A DNA stretch of 64,000 nucleotides from Ascaris suum (GCA_013433145.1 CM024178.1:3130001-3194000); one strand, 5' to 3'. Shown: positions 51,801 through 64,000, counted from the first letter of the stretch. Translations and numbers: made by a program. The notes: generated by a model not told the origin, from the sequence alone.

Positions 51801-54800
51801 AAGTGCAAAACAGCACATCAAATTAAACTGTTGTGAACTGCTTGACTGGGAAACAGCAATGGCTGCAGAGGTCAACAAGCGCACACCATAAATAAATGTT
51901 GGCCAACAGATTGTCATAAAGTGCCATTGCAAATCTTTGGTATGAGAACAGGTAATTATAGTACATGCAAACATCTATGTCACCTCAAGTTGGTCTCTTG
52001 TTGAAAATTCTTATCTGAATGGTAGTGAACAGCGGTTTCTGAAATGTCTGATACATTCGGCTAAACTACCAACCTTCCTTCGGTTCCCAACCAAAAGAAA
52101 CATATTGCTCGGTTAGTGCAAGTGACAGCACCGAGACTTCCTTCTCGCGAGCGTCGAAGATCTCGATATGAGATGTAAGTTTCTGCAAACAAATAACATA
52201 TCGCTTTCCACCTCCGATCAGTCCAAAAAATTGCGCTACCATAAAATTGAACGACTAAAGCGCTGTCTATGCGCATGCGAAAAAACAATCCCCAAGATGA
52301 AAAAACAACAATAAGGGAAACGTAAATGAGTACAAGCCTGCTGGCTCTGCTTATCTGCCCAGCTCAAAAATTCCCAATGATCATAGGCAAATGCAAGTAA
52401 AATTCTACATTTCTGTTGAAATTAAGCACTAAGTACAAAGAGATAAGCACTGAAGTCTGGTTATCAAGTACATGGAGACATCACAAAAAAGGAATAAGTA
52501 GGAACACAAATTTATAGGAAATGATTCTTGAACAAAGGTGCCTAATTACATGGCAGTCAATGAGAATTCCACAGTGAACGAATGAAAGTTAATGCAATAT
52601 GCGTCTATAAGCTTTGTAACGAATCCACTCTATAGAACTTATGTGCTGAATAACACCTCAAAGCGCAATAATTCAACTTGCTTCTCGATTAATCGCCATT
52701 TTGGTGCGTTTTTAATCGTTACTATGTTAAAAACATTCACATTAAGTAAATCACACCACTAGTATATGACTGCAATAAAATTCTTAAAGATCCTACCGAA
52801 TACTTCACATCCTCAACACCACCACTACTTTTCACGTTCTTCTTTTGATATCGCTCCGTATGTACAGCTAAGCGATCACCATTCTTGTTCCAGAACATTT
52901 CAGCGTCTGATACCGAAAAAATCCGCTGTGCACGAATCTTCACCTTCGAAGGAATTTCCATGAGACCGAATTCTGCAGGCGCATTATTTGCCACCTAAAT
53001 AACAACATCAAGAAAGAGAAAACGAAGAAATGAATTCATGTGAAACGGACCTCATCTGGCTAACAACAAAAGCCTGCATAGAGCAAACCGAAATTGAAAA
53101 GACCTAGAGATCCATGAAGAGTCCGCTCATCTCAAATCTTTGCAAACGTCCGCATCACTTAATACAACCACTGAAGTGATCGCGAGAAATTTCTTGCTAT
53201 GAGCATTAACCAACGAAACGAGCTCCATATTCAATTTCTATGATATCTTCGAAAACCTCTCAGTGGAACTTTCCAAACATAGGACGAATGAAAAGCATAA
53301 ATGTCCAGTCGTTAAAGTAAGTTCAAACCAAATTATGGCAAAAATCTACTAGGTTATAAACCAAAAGATGAGAGTTAACTGAGCGACTTTGCCTTTGCAG
53401 TGAACTTGACAGTTCTCGTGGAAGTCACGGATATCGCAAAATAACAACAGGCAGTTTAGTCGACGATTGAATAATTAAGTTCAAATGCAATCAGCCGTAG
53501 CCGTGGTGATCAGAATTAAAATGCAGATCAATTTTGTGTGAACGCTATAAATATGTATAACGTAACCCACCTTTTCCTCACAGTAGTATGCAATCAACGA
53601 TCGGGTAGGTGACCACTGGAAGGTGCGAATATTATCGATTACGATGTGTTTCTTGTTGAGCAAAGTGAAGTGTTCACTCTCATATATGCTAATACCGTTA
53701 TTTCCAGGTTTCGGACATGCAGCATATCTGTCGTCAAATGACCACCTAAATTCTTAAATAATTAGATTACTCTGTCCATTGAGTAAAGAGAATGAGTCAA
53801 AGTGAGAGCACACAACACAACTACATGAACAATGAAGGTTCTTTCAACTTACTGCGTCGAAATGGAGAGCGGAGGAGAAACAGTTCAAAAAATTTAAATG
53901 TAAAGCACAGCGCTATAAGTTACACATGAAGGTGGTCTAGGACCGAAGTAAAACGAGGCACACGCTGCCCTGAGAGAGCTCAAAACAGTGCTCGAAGTAA
54001 GACTTTTCCTGCACTCCTAACAAATATTGTCTAGCAGAAGCGTAAAGGAAGACAATAGATAAACCAACTGGAAGTACGGCCAATGTGGGAGCATATTGTT
54101 GTCTCGTTGATATTGCATGAGTGAGAAGCCCTTGCGCATCTCTCCTGTTTGAACGTCGAATATGCGCAACGAGTCTGTATCTTCCTTCCAGCGATTATCC
54201 GGCATAGCGTAGGTGACAACAAATCTTTAAGTTTGCTGACAAAATGCTTGAGTGCAAATTTGTGGGAACACCAATCAATCATGCACGGAACAGCTTACCT
54301 CAACCACTTGTTCAAAAAAAAAAGACCTAGGGACCAAAAAACACTATAGGTCGTTCAGATAAGTCTTTATATTTTTTTGTTCAGAACACAAGGATAAGCT
54401 CTCGTTCACAAATCCGGAGTTATTCCCGCTGCCAAAAACCCTATATATTCGATAGGTGATTGTCCGAAGTGTCGGGAACCTTAATAAAGCACCCTGCTTT
54501 TATATCAGTAGGAAATGAGGCATACTTTTCAAGGGGTGAAAAGTCGAGCATCGCGACATTTTCGTGTTGGAAACGTGCGAATCGATCGAAATTTCTTCCA
54601 GCCCACAAAGCGACTCCCATGTGGTGAATACTCGCTAAAAACGTTCCAAGCGGAGACCATTGAAAAACACTCGCGGTCCAATTCTGAAAAGAACGTCTTT
54701 ACCATCTCTGCATGATTAAGGATTTCCTCGCCAAAACATCGTTTATTAGTTTTCGTCATTCGGCTGCAACAAACAGCGCAGTATATGGGATTTCCCTTCT

Positions 54801-57800
54801 TCGCCCACCATATATTACCCATGCGATGCGCTGCCAGCCATATGCACCTACGCGCATTTACGATGCACACATTCATGTATCTGCATATGAAAGTGTTGCT
54901 CTTCCCTTCCTGCAGTGAAAAAATCGCTCAACGACACCGACATCAGATTTCCCTTGAAGTTTAGAGGTCGCGAAAGTGGTTCGTAAGATCTTCGATGATA
55001 AACAAGGAAAAGAATAGAGGTTACTTTGCCTGCTTAAGAAGAGTTGCAAGTTTTAAGAGGAAGAAAAATATGTTCTGAATCAACAATGACCATCAAATCT
55101 TCAATCACGTGATTTCTGTCATGTATTTTCCTCTTCCTGCCTTTCCCGACGTGATTCAAGCAGCGTGCATGCGAAAGGCGCGATTGGCAAGAGGGTCACT
55201 CAAGAAGAAACCTAAAAACCACAGCCTAAAAAAAAATTCGCGTGAGGAGACAAAAAGAAATGGGTTAGATATTCTAATGGCTATAAGCAAGATAGACGCC
55301 ACTGTTTGTTGATCCATTCCCTTCCTTATCAAGATGTCGTTTGCCGAGTGTAAATTAAAGAGTGCAAGAAGTTATACAAACTGCACGGACGGAAAAGTCG
55401 TCAAAAATGCAAACGAGGCAAGATTTGCTCAAAAATATGAAAAGCGCTCATAATCAGCTCGTGCTCGTGCTTCCCCAGAAATGCATGCTGATAGTGATCG
55501 CTGTTTAGAATAGCGCAGATTGTCAAAGGCACAAAGATCCCTAAGAAGTTTGTTCAAACCTTGCAGAACAAACGTGCAAAAAAAAAGACTAAAAGTTGCA
55601 TATTCTCTTGTGTCCGGATACCTAATTAAGGATGTTTATTGAAACTGCCAAACATCGGGCGCAACTTCGCGAATACAGAACAAAATGCCAAAGCGCATTT
55701 GCAAAATACAATAAGGCAATAATTTAGACTTGATGCGCATCGTGCAAGCTTCTCAAAGCGTATACACTTCAAGCAAGCGGTAAAAGATGGAAGGAAGATT
55801 TAGCAAACGACCTGGAAAGGCAAAGAAATCGTATGCGCAAGTTATCCTTCTGCTTATGGATCAGTCACAAAGCTTCTAGCTTTTAAGAACACGTGGAGGA
55901 TTAATTACGGTAAAGAAAGCAGCAGACAGTACTGCTGAAATCACATGTCAGCAACCTCTCACATTAAATAAAGAGAAAGGTTGACAGCTGCTTTGTTATT
56001 CAAGCCAATTTCCGGCAAGCACTTGCAAATGCCTCAAAGAAAACGATGAAATTGGATTTCCCCCGATAGCTGAAGGATTGTCGCTTCCGTATTGCATTCA
56101 TCCTGTCAACTTTTGAAGACGAGACGCTTAAAACATTTTTGCAGTGGCCTTTGGCATCTCACGTCGACTTCTTGCATATACTTGCAACCTTGGGCAACAA
56201 AAGGGTGCAGTAACTGCAGCCAAGCTTGTGAGAGGAATCCAAGTGGAAGCTGTGAAAAGCCGAAAACTAAAGATTCCGATGGCGATTCACTAGGCGGAAT
56301 GCCTAAGGAAAACCCCCGCCGCATATCACGAAGTGGTGCTTAAAATGTTAGCGCACGAATTTTCCAGCGGCACAAGCTGCACAACGAAGAATTTCAGCAT
56401 GCTTCTTTGGCAATATTCGAAAATTTTCGCCAACTTCTCCTGCTTTACATTTATAAGGTTTTGACTGTCGCCACTGAAATGCTGTCTGTATGGCCACTTT
56501 TGCTGCGAAATCTTCTCACGCTAGGATGTGATGTATATAGCCTTTGTCCCAAGGAAAAACAGGAAGGGACTGGAGAATATATTTGAGAAATGCGGCAAAT
56601 GCTTCAAAAACTTTTCGATTCTCGTCGCAAACAAAAGCTCATTGGATGCGGCCTGCATTAAGAGGCCTAAATATGCTGCTAATTTTTCTCTTTCAACGAT
56701 CCTTGTTTCGCTAGTTACGACATTCTAAACTTTTCGATGTCCATCAATAGTTCATTTCTCATGGGCATTCGAACATTTATTGGAAGTAGGGAAGAGAGTT
56801 CGTCCTTATACGAATCAGTGCAAAAGTAATGCCGTCGTAACAGCAGTTATTACATTATGGCTGATGGATGCTGGGATTTGATATGGAGAAATGTGTGGGG
56901 AATAATGCAAATGCTACTGGAGTGGGACAGCCGCTTTGACGCTTTTGCGTTATGCTGTATCTAGGTGAACGTAAACATGCGTGATTTAAGCCAATTTAGC
57001 AAAAGCATTCTTTGGTGACGAACAAAAAATCTGCCTGCAAGTGAGATTCCCACACTAATGTTTTCCTCGCTCTCTGGTCTCATGATTTGACCATATGAGC
57101 TGCTGCGGGCAGCATCCTTGCGAATTATTTGCTAAAACAGTACCTTGAAAAGATTCACACTAAAACGTTCGCTACAACGGGAAATTCTGCTAGCCAATAT
57201 CTGCTCAACTCAAAACTCATCTAAATGCAGATCGATAACAAGAGCATATACGAAATCGTCATGAAAAGATGAATCATGCACATAAAGTAAACTATAGATG
57301 AATCTCTGAGTAGCATTGTCCTTCTCGTATGAAATGTTATTGAGCAGCATAACAAAGGGATCGCACAGTGCATACCTGACGTTCAGAATTAGGACTGGCA
57401 AGTTGTGGTTCCTTTCCCTTGCTGAATTCATAGACAGCAACAAACGGGTTCGCGCCGCCACATCCCTTCGAAGCTTCCCGTTCATAGTGCACGGCGAACT
57501 GGTCGCAGCATTTATCGTTTTGAAGCCACCACCATAGATCGCCCTCAAATGCTGATGGCATCAATTATCCACTCAAAGGTGTGTGACGCACACAAATCGG
57601 CACTACGGTATAAACGGATAAATGGTTCATCATAAAGGTCACAAACAACGAATACTAAATCAAGGAACATTACGTTAAGCAGTAATTGCAAGTCGAAGAA
57701 ATGGTGTCATAACACTAACAACAGATGCAATTAGTTGAAATTTTTCAAACGAAGCGATGAAGCGACGAACGCTCTGCCATCACCAGCACACCTCTCACAA

Positions 57801-60453
57801 GCACTTCTCTAAACGAGTTGACACCCCTACTTCTGACGCTGATCTTGATTCTCAACTGATAAAAAGGCGACATTCGGCGTCCAAAAGGATTCTTTCATGA
57901 AGCTGTCCGCTACCACATCATCACACAGTGAACGACAACATAGTGGAAAAAGTAAGTAGTTAATACTGCCTCAAAACTTGCCAACTTCAACAAATATTGC
58001 AGTACCGTTTTGATGTATTTTCATCTTAACGTGTTGAGACTATCATGCATAGAGAAATTGATGGATGGCAAAAGAACTTCTCTTCCTTTCTGCAAACATG
58101 AGTACAAAAGAGAAAATTTAAAGCTGACAGCCATACGGTTTTTCATGCATCATCGCATATACTCGTCACGTCCTACAAGATGTCGATGTGCTCACACTTC
58201 TGCTGACACATTTCAACAAAACAAACACATGACAAGTTCAAGGTAAGGAACTCCTAAAGTCAAAGGAAGAAGGAAAAGATGGTCTTACGAAATCTGTGTA
58301 AGGGCGTGGGACGGGTGGTTTCCACTGAGGATCTGGGTCGAAGAACTTATGCAAATCGGCAAAAGTATTCGTCGAAAATACATGATTCTTGTCGAGGATA
58401 TATCCGTCAAGAACAGCCATTGCTGTGGCTGCTATCTCACTGGTCGGATACTCCAAGAAACAGTAACCCTTAAAGAGCATCAACTGTTGCGTCATGCAGA
58501 TCAACATCAGTTCGAAATTGCGAAGAGTGAGAAGAGTGAAACGTTTAAGACGTGCTTGGCAAAAACAAAGCTTCATAATACCATACTTTGCGTTTGTCAC
58601 AGATTTCTTTTGCTTCCAGCAGGAACGGCGAGGCCGGAAAGGAAAGGAGTTATGGGCCCGAAGCACTTTGGAATAGCATAATCGAGCTATGGAAATCACA
58701 CCATTATAAATTGCAAATATTGTGCAAATATGCGTAAAATTGCCAAAATTTGCCCTACAAACGCTTTTACCAGAAGATGCGTACATCGCACCTAATGCGT
58801 TCCAAATAGGACTGCTTTTGAAATGAGGCTAATCCTGAGCATCCGCTTGGACATCCTAGAGTTGAGCTACTTCAAAATGTCTTTAATCGATCAATTTATT
58901 CATGCTTTAAATTTCGATAGTGTTCATGCTTTCTGGCACTCGTTCGCTCTTAAAAGATAAGGCATGGTGAAAATCTGAAACCGTTCTGCCATACTCTCTT
59001 AGTGACATATCTAGATACCATTGCCGACATGTTATTCGCTTGAATGGATGCGTTTTATTCTTGTTTGGTGAATCCTTTCGTTATTAACCTATAAAAGACG
59101 CAATGGGTGTTAAGCAGGATCTCAAAATCGAGGGAACCTATCTTTCACAGTCAGCAATGCAGAAAATACCTTTGTTTTGCCATCGCTCTCAAGCGGATAA
59201 TTATCCTTATATTGTGCATGAATTCGTGCAAACAATCTGCCAAGGACCGCTTTCAGTTTCGGCAGCCGATCCTCTCCGACAACAGGTATTCCGCAAACGA
59301 TCACACAGCAAAGCTCGTACACACTTTCTTGTGGCTTTTTGCGCAGAACGTCACCGACCAGTTCTGCAACTTTCCACGTTGCCAGGTCACATTGTTTGCA
59401 GCACTAATGACGGCTTAAGAGTAAGGTCGAGTAACTTGGTTGTGCGAGAACGAAGTGAAGTGTTTTTGGAATACTAAACCCCTCACCTTGATGTCAAATA
59501 ACCTTCGCCCTCTTCTCCTTCCCGATCTTTTCTCTCAATAACGCATTCGGCGCACGACGTTAGCCACAACATCCGTGAAATTTCATCCATACCCAAGCGT
59601 AAAGCTCATATTCCGGAAAGACAAATTTCAAGAACGCATATATCATGGCTGAGAATGCCGCTGCATGAAAGCGACGACTGTCAAAACTAGTATATTTTTT
59701 TACACATTGTCGGTCGTACAGCGCTTCTGCCGCTCTTTTAAGGGAGCATATTCCTTCATTTTAGAGGAATGATGTTTGGATGCGGGATTCAGCACTGAGT
59801 GCTCTCCTTATTTAAACTATTTCCGGTGGCCCCTACAGCAGTCCTGTACAGACTGCGTAAAGACTGCGCGAAGGCTTTTGCAGCTTGCTTAACACTGAAC
59901 GTTGATGCATTAACCAACGACCGCGTCTAATATAGACGACGCAAACTAAAGGCGTAAAACGTTTCCATGGTTTGATACATGAAAAGAAATATTTCTGAGG
60001 ATTCAGTGCTCGCTTGGTTGTTCGCAAAATCTGATACTGCAAATTTTGGTGTTCAGCCACCCTTTGGCATTTTGTCAAGGGATGAATAAAAGGAGAGAAA
60101 ATTCCCCAACGCCGATACAACAGCATGGCTTCTAATGCGTCTGCTCTCAGACACGCACAGACAAACCAGTCCCTTTATGCGCAACGTATATGGGTGAACA
60201 CTCGGTTCCAACTTCCACCCAAGCAGAGAGGAGGTGAGGCAGTATATATAGAAGCAGACATCCTCTACACGGTAACTGTTTTATATCACTTCGCTTGTAA
60301 GCCATACTGGGCGCCGGCTTATTTGCACACCTTCTGCGCGAAAATTCAAAACTAACCTTCGTCGGAAATAGAATCTATATAGTCATATTCGTGATCAGAG
60401 AAGCTCGGTTCCGCATCGTCATTTTCAGCATTATTTAAGTCGACAGCGTGCAT
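45836..60453 (-). CDS. eif3b: Eukaryotic translation initiation factor 3 subunit B, 725 aa, 14 exons
   Basis: The scaffold subunit of eIF3, which recruits the 40S ribosome and mRNA in the cytosol. The exons are 60453-60357, 59363-59170, 58468-58289, 57543-57376, 54683-54526, 54224-54069, 53745-53571, 52994-52797, 52182-52074, 50812-50556, 49126-48938, 48678-48601, 47878-47773 and 45948-45836. All have GT-AG junctions and matching phases, 2178 bp in total. An acidic N-terminus leads into an RRM (about 47-130; [10 protein letters not shown] and GYCFLEYP are its RNP-like strands), which in the family binds eIF3j. A WD40-like beta-propeller follows (about 155-625), with WSPLGT, WSFDDR, WSPTRS and WDPTGR blades and the conserved WRPRLP after it. 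The C-terminal helices contain KRRKIMDEF and IELRGGMDK, matching the eIF3i/eIF3g-binding tail. An in-frame TGA lies 9 bp upstream of the ATG. Some splice sites are weak (acceptors TTTAAG, TTAAAG and TTTGAG). Confidence 0.96.
49590..49605 (+). repeat. Poly-G run (16 bp) in eIF3b intron 10
   Basis: Sixteen consecutive G bases on the plus strand, so a C-run in the eIF3b transcript. It is a possible slippage or assembly-error site. No coding consequence is expected. Confidence 0.9.
49820..50294 (+). repeat. Degenerate ~30-bp minisatellite in eIF3b intron 10
   Basis: A core like ACTCTCTAAACATGAGG recurs at about 30-bp intervals or multiples of that. Clear copies start near 49,824, 49,940, 49,971, 50,085 and 50,117, with more worn ones near 49,852, 49,882, 50,030, 50,247 and 50,279. 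Roughly 16 units fill the interval. The array lies wholly inside the intron, ending 260 bp from the exon at 50,556. Confidence 0.75.
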
Positions 60454-60486
60454 CTCACTTCACTTCTTGCTTCATACACGCCTCTC

Positions 60487-60498
60487 CTGCCAAATTAC
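60487..60498 (-). promoter_or_regulatory. Candidate trans-splice (SL) acceptor for eIF3b
   Basis: On the minus strand GTAATTTGGCAG ends 34 bp upstream of the eIF3b ATG and has no matching upstream exon in frame. Nematode mRNAs often receive a spliced leader at such a site. It would give a 33-base 5' UTR. The pyrimidine tract is modest, so the call is tentative. Confidence 0.3.
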
Positions 60499-60569
60499 CA
60501 TCAAACCCTTGAAATTCAAGCAAAATTACATATTATTCATCAAGTCTTCTTTCAAGACAAGGCCAAAGA

Positions 60570-60829
60570 TCATTCCTCAGGGCGATTTTTTCCCTGCTCA
60601 GGTTCATAGATTCTTCCGCGCTGAGGATCAAAACTGGGTGTCTCCGGCATCCGATGCAGTCGAAAAAGCGGGCCGCTGACTGACACTTCAAAAGACATGC
60701 ATTTTAAAGCAGACTCATAAGCAGACAGTGCCAGCCGAAATGCCGCAGTATCGTAATACCCCAAGGCAAAACCCAGTGGAACGAAAAGAGAACAGCGGTG
60801 CGGCATCATATGCGAATTTCCTGTGGACA
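60570..60829 (-). CDS. Possible terminal exon of a gene just upstream of eIF3b
   Basis: After an acceptor with a pyrimidine tract (TTACTTTCGTTACAG), a minus-strand frame of 86 codons runs to a TGA at 60,570. The encoded tail has a hydrophobic middle (around SLFVPLGFALGYYDTAAF) and a charged proline-containing end. I do not recognise it. The stop lies only 116 bp before the eIF3b ATG on the same strand, a spacing typical of nematode operons. Against it, the opposite strand also carries an open frame here preceded by an even better acceptor (TTTTTTCCCTGCTCAG at about 60,600), so the coding strand is not settled. Confidence 0.3.
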
Positions 60830-61587
60830 CTGTAACGAAAGTAACAAATCGAAAGCGTTTGTCGATATCATTTCAGGTTCACGTAGCAATGCACAAAGGA
60901 CAATGAAACTCCTTAAGAAACTCGAAACGACGCACATAGCTTGACTAATGTTTACAAGACAGCGGTATGCAGCAATGCAACTATGAAGAGGAATAATCGA
61001 GATGCGCGATGTATTTCTCTTTGCACGAAATCTCCATTGTTGTGAAAATGCTCGAAATGTCTTCCATCTCGTCGTCATAACGCCCCTTTTCTATTTGTTT
61101 GAATCCTCGTTGTCCAATTCGAGTATTTTAGCGGTTTTTTTTTGTATTTCGAAAAATTCTTAATGCAACTTTCTCCTCCATCCTTCTGCCTCCAACTAAT
61201 TCACTACTCCAAGCTTTTCGCTTGTGAAGGTGTCGGGAATTGGCTCGCCGTTCAAGGATATGTTGCAGCCGGCATAGCGATTTTAATCAGTTGATACTGA
61301 ACAGTTTGTTTGCTGCATGCGAACTGGAGTCCTGTGATTTCCAAGTATTTGTTAAATAGATAAGGCCATGATGTCGATAGGACAAGGAAACGCATTGTTT
61401 TTATCGAGCAGAGGCCCTAGCCTCAGCTTGGCCTTTCGTGAGGTGTGGCTGGATCAGCCTTGAGAAAGAAGCGCAGCTCCGGCCATGCACAGGAAACGCA
61501 TTCAAGCCGATCTGTAGGGGTGTTGCGCCGCATGACTGCTGACTTGATTCCTCCCATCTGTCCGTCCTCGATTGAATGGTCACCTCG

Positions 61588-61595
61588 CTTTTATA
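61588..61595 (-). promoter_or_regulatory. TATA-like box on the minus strand
   Basis: TATAAAAG in the context CTATAAAAGC, the same ten bases as at the annexin TATA box. A start near 61,565 would be followed by an ATG at 61,557 with a 44-codon frame. It could drive a minus-strand transcript running toward 60,829 and eIF3b. It rests on sequence context alone. Confidence 0.3.
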
Positions 61596-62725
61596 GAGGT
61601 CGCTCAAATTCGTCGTTCCCATCCACACTTGCTTTTAATTTTGATGGGGATGTTGTTGGTTAGCTCTTTGCAAAGTGTGTGTTATCACATTGTTTTGACT
61701 CGCGGCTTTCGTGAAATTGTGCATCGAAGATTGCTTCGATAAGGGGGAAAATTTAATGGCTTGTCGCCGAGGAGATGCGACGATTACACGCGCTACACCA
61801 TTCACCCACTTGATTCCCTTCCTTCTTCGACACTGGTCAAGATTTCCCGTGTACGACCGATGCAACACTTATTGAAACGTCGGCCAGCCATGTTTTTCCA
61901 GTAATAGTCGCGTTGGAGTGAAGATAGTCTGCTAAGCTTCGAGCAGAATTTTTTGCGCATTTTCATCATCAGGAGCAACTTCATTCAGAAAGCGGTCCAC
62001 TCATCTTTTCACCATAACTGCTCAAACGGCGCTATTTCGACCATATTTATACTTGAAAGCCCTTAAATGCCAAAACTGGTCTTTGCCTGAGCATTTCTCC
62101 GGATGATCCCCACGTGACGATGAAAAAACACTTTTCGCAGAATCTGACAGCGCAAGGAATCGGCACAACAAGGCCATTTCTTGCCAGAGATGCGTTATGT
62201 TCAATAAAAGTTTATTCGCGGAGAGATGATAAGTCCACTATACACGGGCGGTGTGGGGATCTCAGATAGAAATACATGAGCAGGCAAACTGCAACAAGGA
62301 ATAAAGATGAAACCTAGGAGTCACAGATCAAAGCAGCACCTGACTGATACTTGCAACCTTGGACCTAAGGGGATCTGGGTGCCTACCCTGCCAGATTTCG
62401 TTCAATTAGCCCAGGGTAAGCACAGTGGCTCGTAGATTAAAATATGCGAAAAGACAGGTTCGAAGCACAAAGAAGCATTTGACGATCGAACAGATGAAGC
62501 GTTACAGGTCCGGATAGTAGATGAAGGGCGAATTATAATGCAGCTTACCTTCTGAGGACCTTTGCCAGAGAGTGAAAAGAAAGCCACCGCTCGTGGAAGC
62601 TGGACCGAAATCAATGTTGGCAAAGCCATCCTACGGGGCAATAGCTCTGTGAATAACCACATGATAGTTGTTATGCACCTTTGCAAATTAATGTTTACGC
62701 TTGCGAAGTGCGTTAGAGATCGCGA

Positions 62726-62776
62726 TTGTACATGCATATATATGTTTGTGTGCGTGTGCGTGCGTATGTATGTGTG
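62726..62776 (+). repeat. TG/CG-rich microsatellite-like tract
   Basis: An alternating purine-pyrimidine tract of TGTG, CGTG and TATG words, similar in texture to the tract near 1.9 kb. It makes the 163-codon minus-strand frame across it (Thr-His repeats) suspect. Confidence 0.65.
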
Positions 62777-64000
62777 ACTCTGTGGGATGTTTGCTGGGGA
62801 ACCTCTGGAGCTAAGTTTAAAAAATTCGGCTGATATAATTAAGAAGGTATAATAAGGTGCAGTCAGCGAAGAAAGCGCACCCTCTAGAAGCAATGTGGGT
62901 CTTCCTTGCTCAAAAACGTTTAGTTTTATTTGGGGATCACTTTTTCCTGATCCGCGTCATGTGTTGTGTCGAGCCCACATAACAGTGCAACAGATAAGCA
63001 GTTCTTGATAAGGTGCGGTCTCTTGGTGCCCGGTAGCGCTGGGACGCAGTTTCTTCGATAAAGCATTTGCGGTTAAACTTCAAAACGTGTCGCCCAGACA
63101 TGCTGACATGTATTCCTAAGCGGGCTCCTGTGATTTTTACAAACTGGAGATGATATAAGAGGTGATTGCAGTAATGTCGCATTGTTTTCGAGTAATTAAG
63201 CTGCAGTGATGTAGAACAGATATGCGGAAAGTGCGGGTACTTGCGGAACTCAGTTTTATGCAACGAAAATGATATAAGTTTAAATAGGAACGGATTGGAG
63301 ACTGCGGACGAAATACATTCTCCTTATCTGTGCAGAGGAAATCGATGCAAAAATATCCGCAACATTTTTGAATATGGAGTGGAAAAATCTGAGCTGTTCA
63401 GCTGTAAGGGTCAGCTCCCCTTGGCTTCTCTAGTCGTCCAGGTCTCTTTGACGATCCGCACTCTCCGTCGAGATGCGGTCGAGTAAACTGCGAGATGGCA
63501 TAGCTATATGTGGGAACAGTTTATCACACTTATGCAGCAAATGATAAAAATTAAGGACTCGTCCAGAAGGATAGCTTCGATCGTCCGCACGATCTCGTAG
63601 CCCATCCAGTGAACTCCTCGCTATCGCCGATCTCCAAACGTGCTCCCATAGCTAAACATAGGTCCAGTGGGCCGCAGGAACAATCTAGCAGCTGGAATGG
63701 ATACATGAGCACACCAACACCTTTTACTTCCTCCCAATTCTGGCTCAGGCTACCCTCAGGATACATGCTGGGCAGTCGTTCGACCTACGTGCATGCTCTT
63801 GTCTTTCTATGACATACCTCGCATGGCGCACTATTCCCGCTTGATCTACAGCCAATTGGTCAAACTTACACAGCTGTGCCATGAAATGCAGGTCAACATT
63901 TCACTGAGCTCTCGCCACCTTTCACTGATTCCAGCTGCATATTCGTCTACTCTTCGTTGTACAAAGAAAATCTCCCATAGGCTGTGATCTACGTGCAGAT

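Larger units (their letters stand above)
60830..64000. other. GC-richer block with overlapping open frames, strand unresolved
   Basis: This end of the window has more balanced base composition than the rest and many short open frames with protein-like composition on both strands. Minus-strand candidates include 62,673-62,549 (acceptor CCCCGTAG, donor GAAG|GTAAGC), 63,400-63,270, about 63,148-62,937 (acceptor ATCTCCAG) and 63,999 to about 63,859 (donor TGT|GTAAGT). Plus-strand candidates include 63,241-63,486 and 62,562-62,670. None matches a family I know, and no single chain of exons was forced by phase. A gene probably lies here and continues past the window edge, but I cannot draw it. Confidence 0.35.

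Noticed and set aside
54342..54375. A mariner-like terminal sequence (TAGGTCGTTCAGATAAGT) in eIF3b intron 5
   Set aside because: No matching inverted end and no transposase frame at a suitable distance. The intron is only 301 bp, so at most it is a solo remnant.
61423..61557. A 44-codon minus-strand frame containing CVSCAWP, reminiscent of the CxxCAWP motif of bacterial molybdopterin oxidoreductases
   Set aside because: Only this short stretch matches, the rest of the frame does not follow that family, and nothing bacterial surrounds it. Chance is the simpler reading.

Overview
This is eukaryotic nuclear DNA, most likely from a nematode. The evidence is three multi-exon genes whose exons read cleanly across GT-AG introns, acceptors of the TTTCAG/TTTGCAG type, introns mostly of 0.3-2.7 kb, an AT-rich background, and an eIF3b reading frame of 725 codons with a nematode-like N-terminus. 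The long introns resemble parasitic clades such as the ascarids more than Caenorhabditis, but the species cannot be fixed from the sequence alone. I found no rRNA, tRNA, CRISPR array, bacterial operon or intact transposon.

Layout. (1) 1-14.8 kb has no recognisable gene, only AT-rich DNA with a 164-bp (TA)n tract, a TG-rich tract and a few unassignable small ORFs. (2) 14,836-17,381 (minus) holds the last three exons of a PPP1R14/CPI-17-type protein phosphatase 1 inhibitor; its 5' exon was not found. (3) 17.4-25.9 kb is mostly non-coding. It contains a probable terminal exon of an unknown minus-strand gene at about 21.0 kb, with a poly(A) signal, and some plus-strand coding-like blocks. (4) 25,918-35,015 (plus) is a complete annexin gene: TATA box, nine coding exons (518 aa), a Pro/Gly/Tyr/Gln-rich N-terminal arm like annexins A7/A11, four annexin repeats and a poly(A) signal. 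(5) 36,137-41,881 (plus) is a flavin amine oxidase (polyamine/spermine oxidase type) that looks like a pseudogene: one frameshift, one in-frame stop and one GC donor. (6) 42.7-43.1 kb has an unassigned 131-codon ORF. (7) 45,836-60,453 (minus) is a complete 14-exon eIF3b gene (725 aa), convergent with the amine oxidase. (8) 60.5-64.0 kb is richer in GC and dense in overlapping open frames on both strands. A possible terminal exon ends 116 bp upstream of the eIF3b start codon on the same strand, and a TATA-like box lies at 61.6 kb. This could be a trans-spliced operon, but that is unproven.

The genes are unrelated housekeeping or signalling functions: translation initiation (eIF3b), calcium-dependent membrane binding (annexin), phosphatase inhibition (PPP1R14) and polyamine oxidation (decayed). 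Repeats are a strong theme. There are four long (TA)n tracts, a 26-28-bp intronic minisatellite next to a 27-bp coding minisatellite in the annexin gene, a decayed ~30-bp minisatellite in eIF3b intron 10, and a 21-bp sequence repeated in inverted orientation 24 kb apart.
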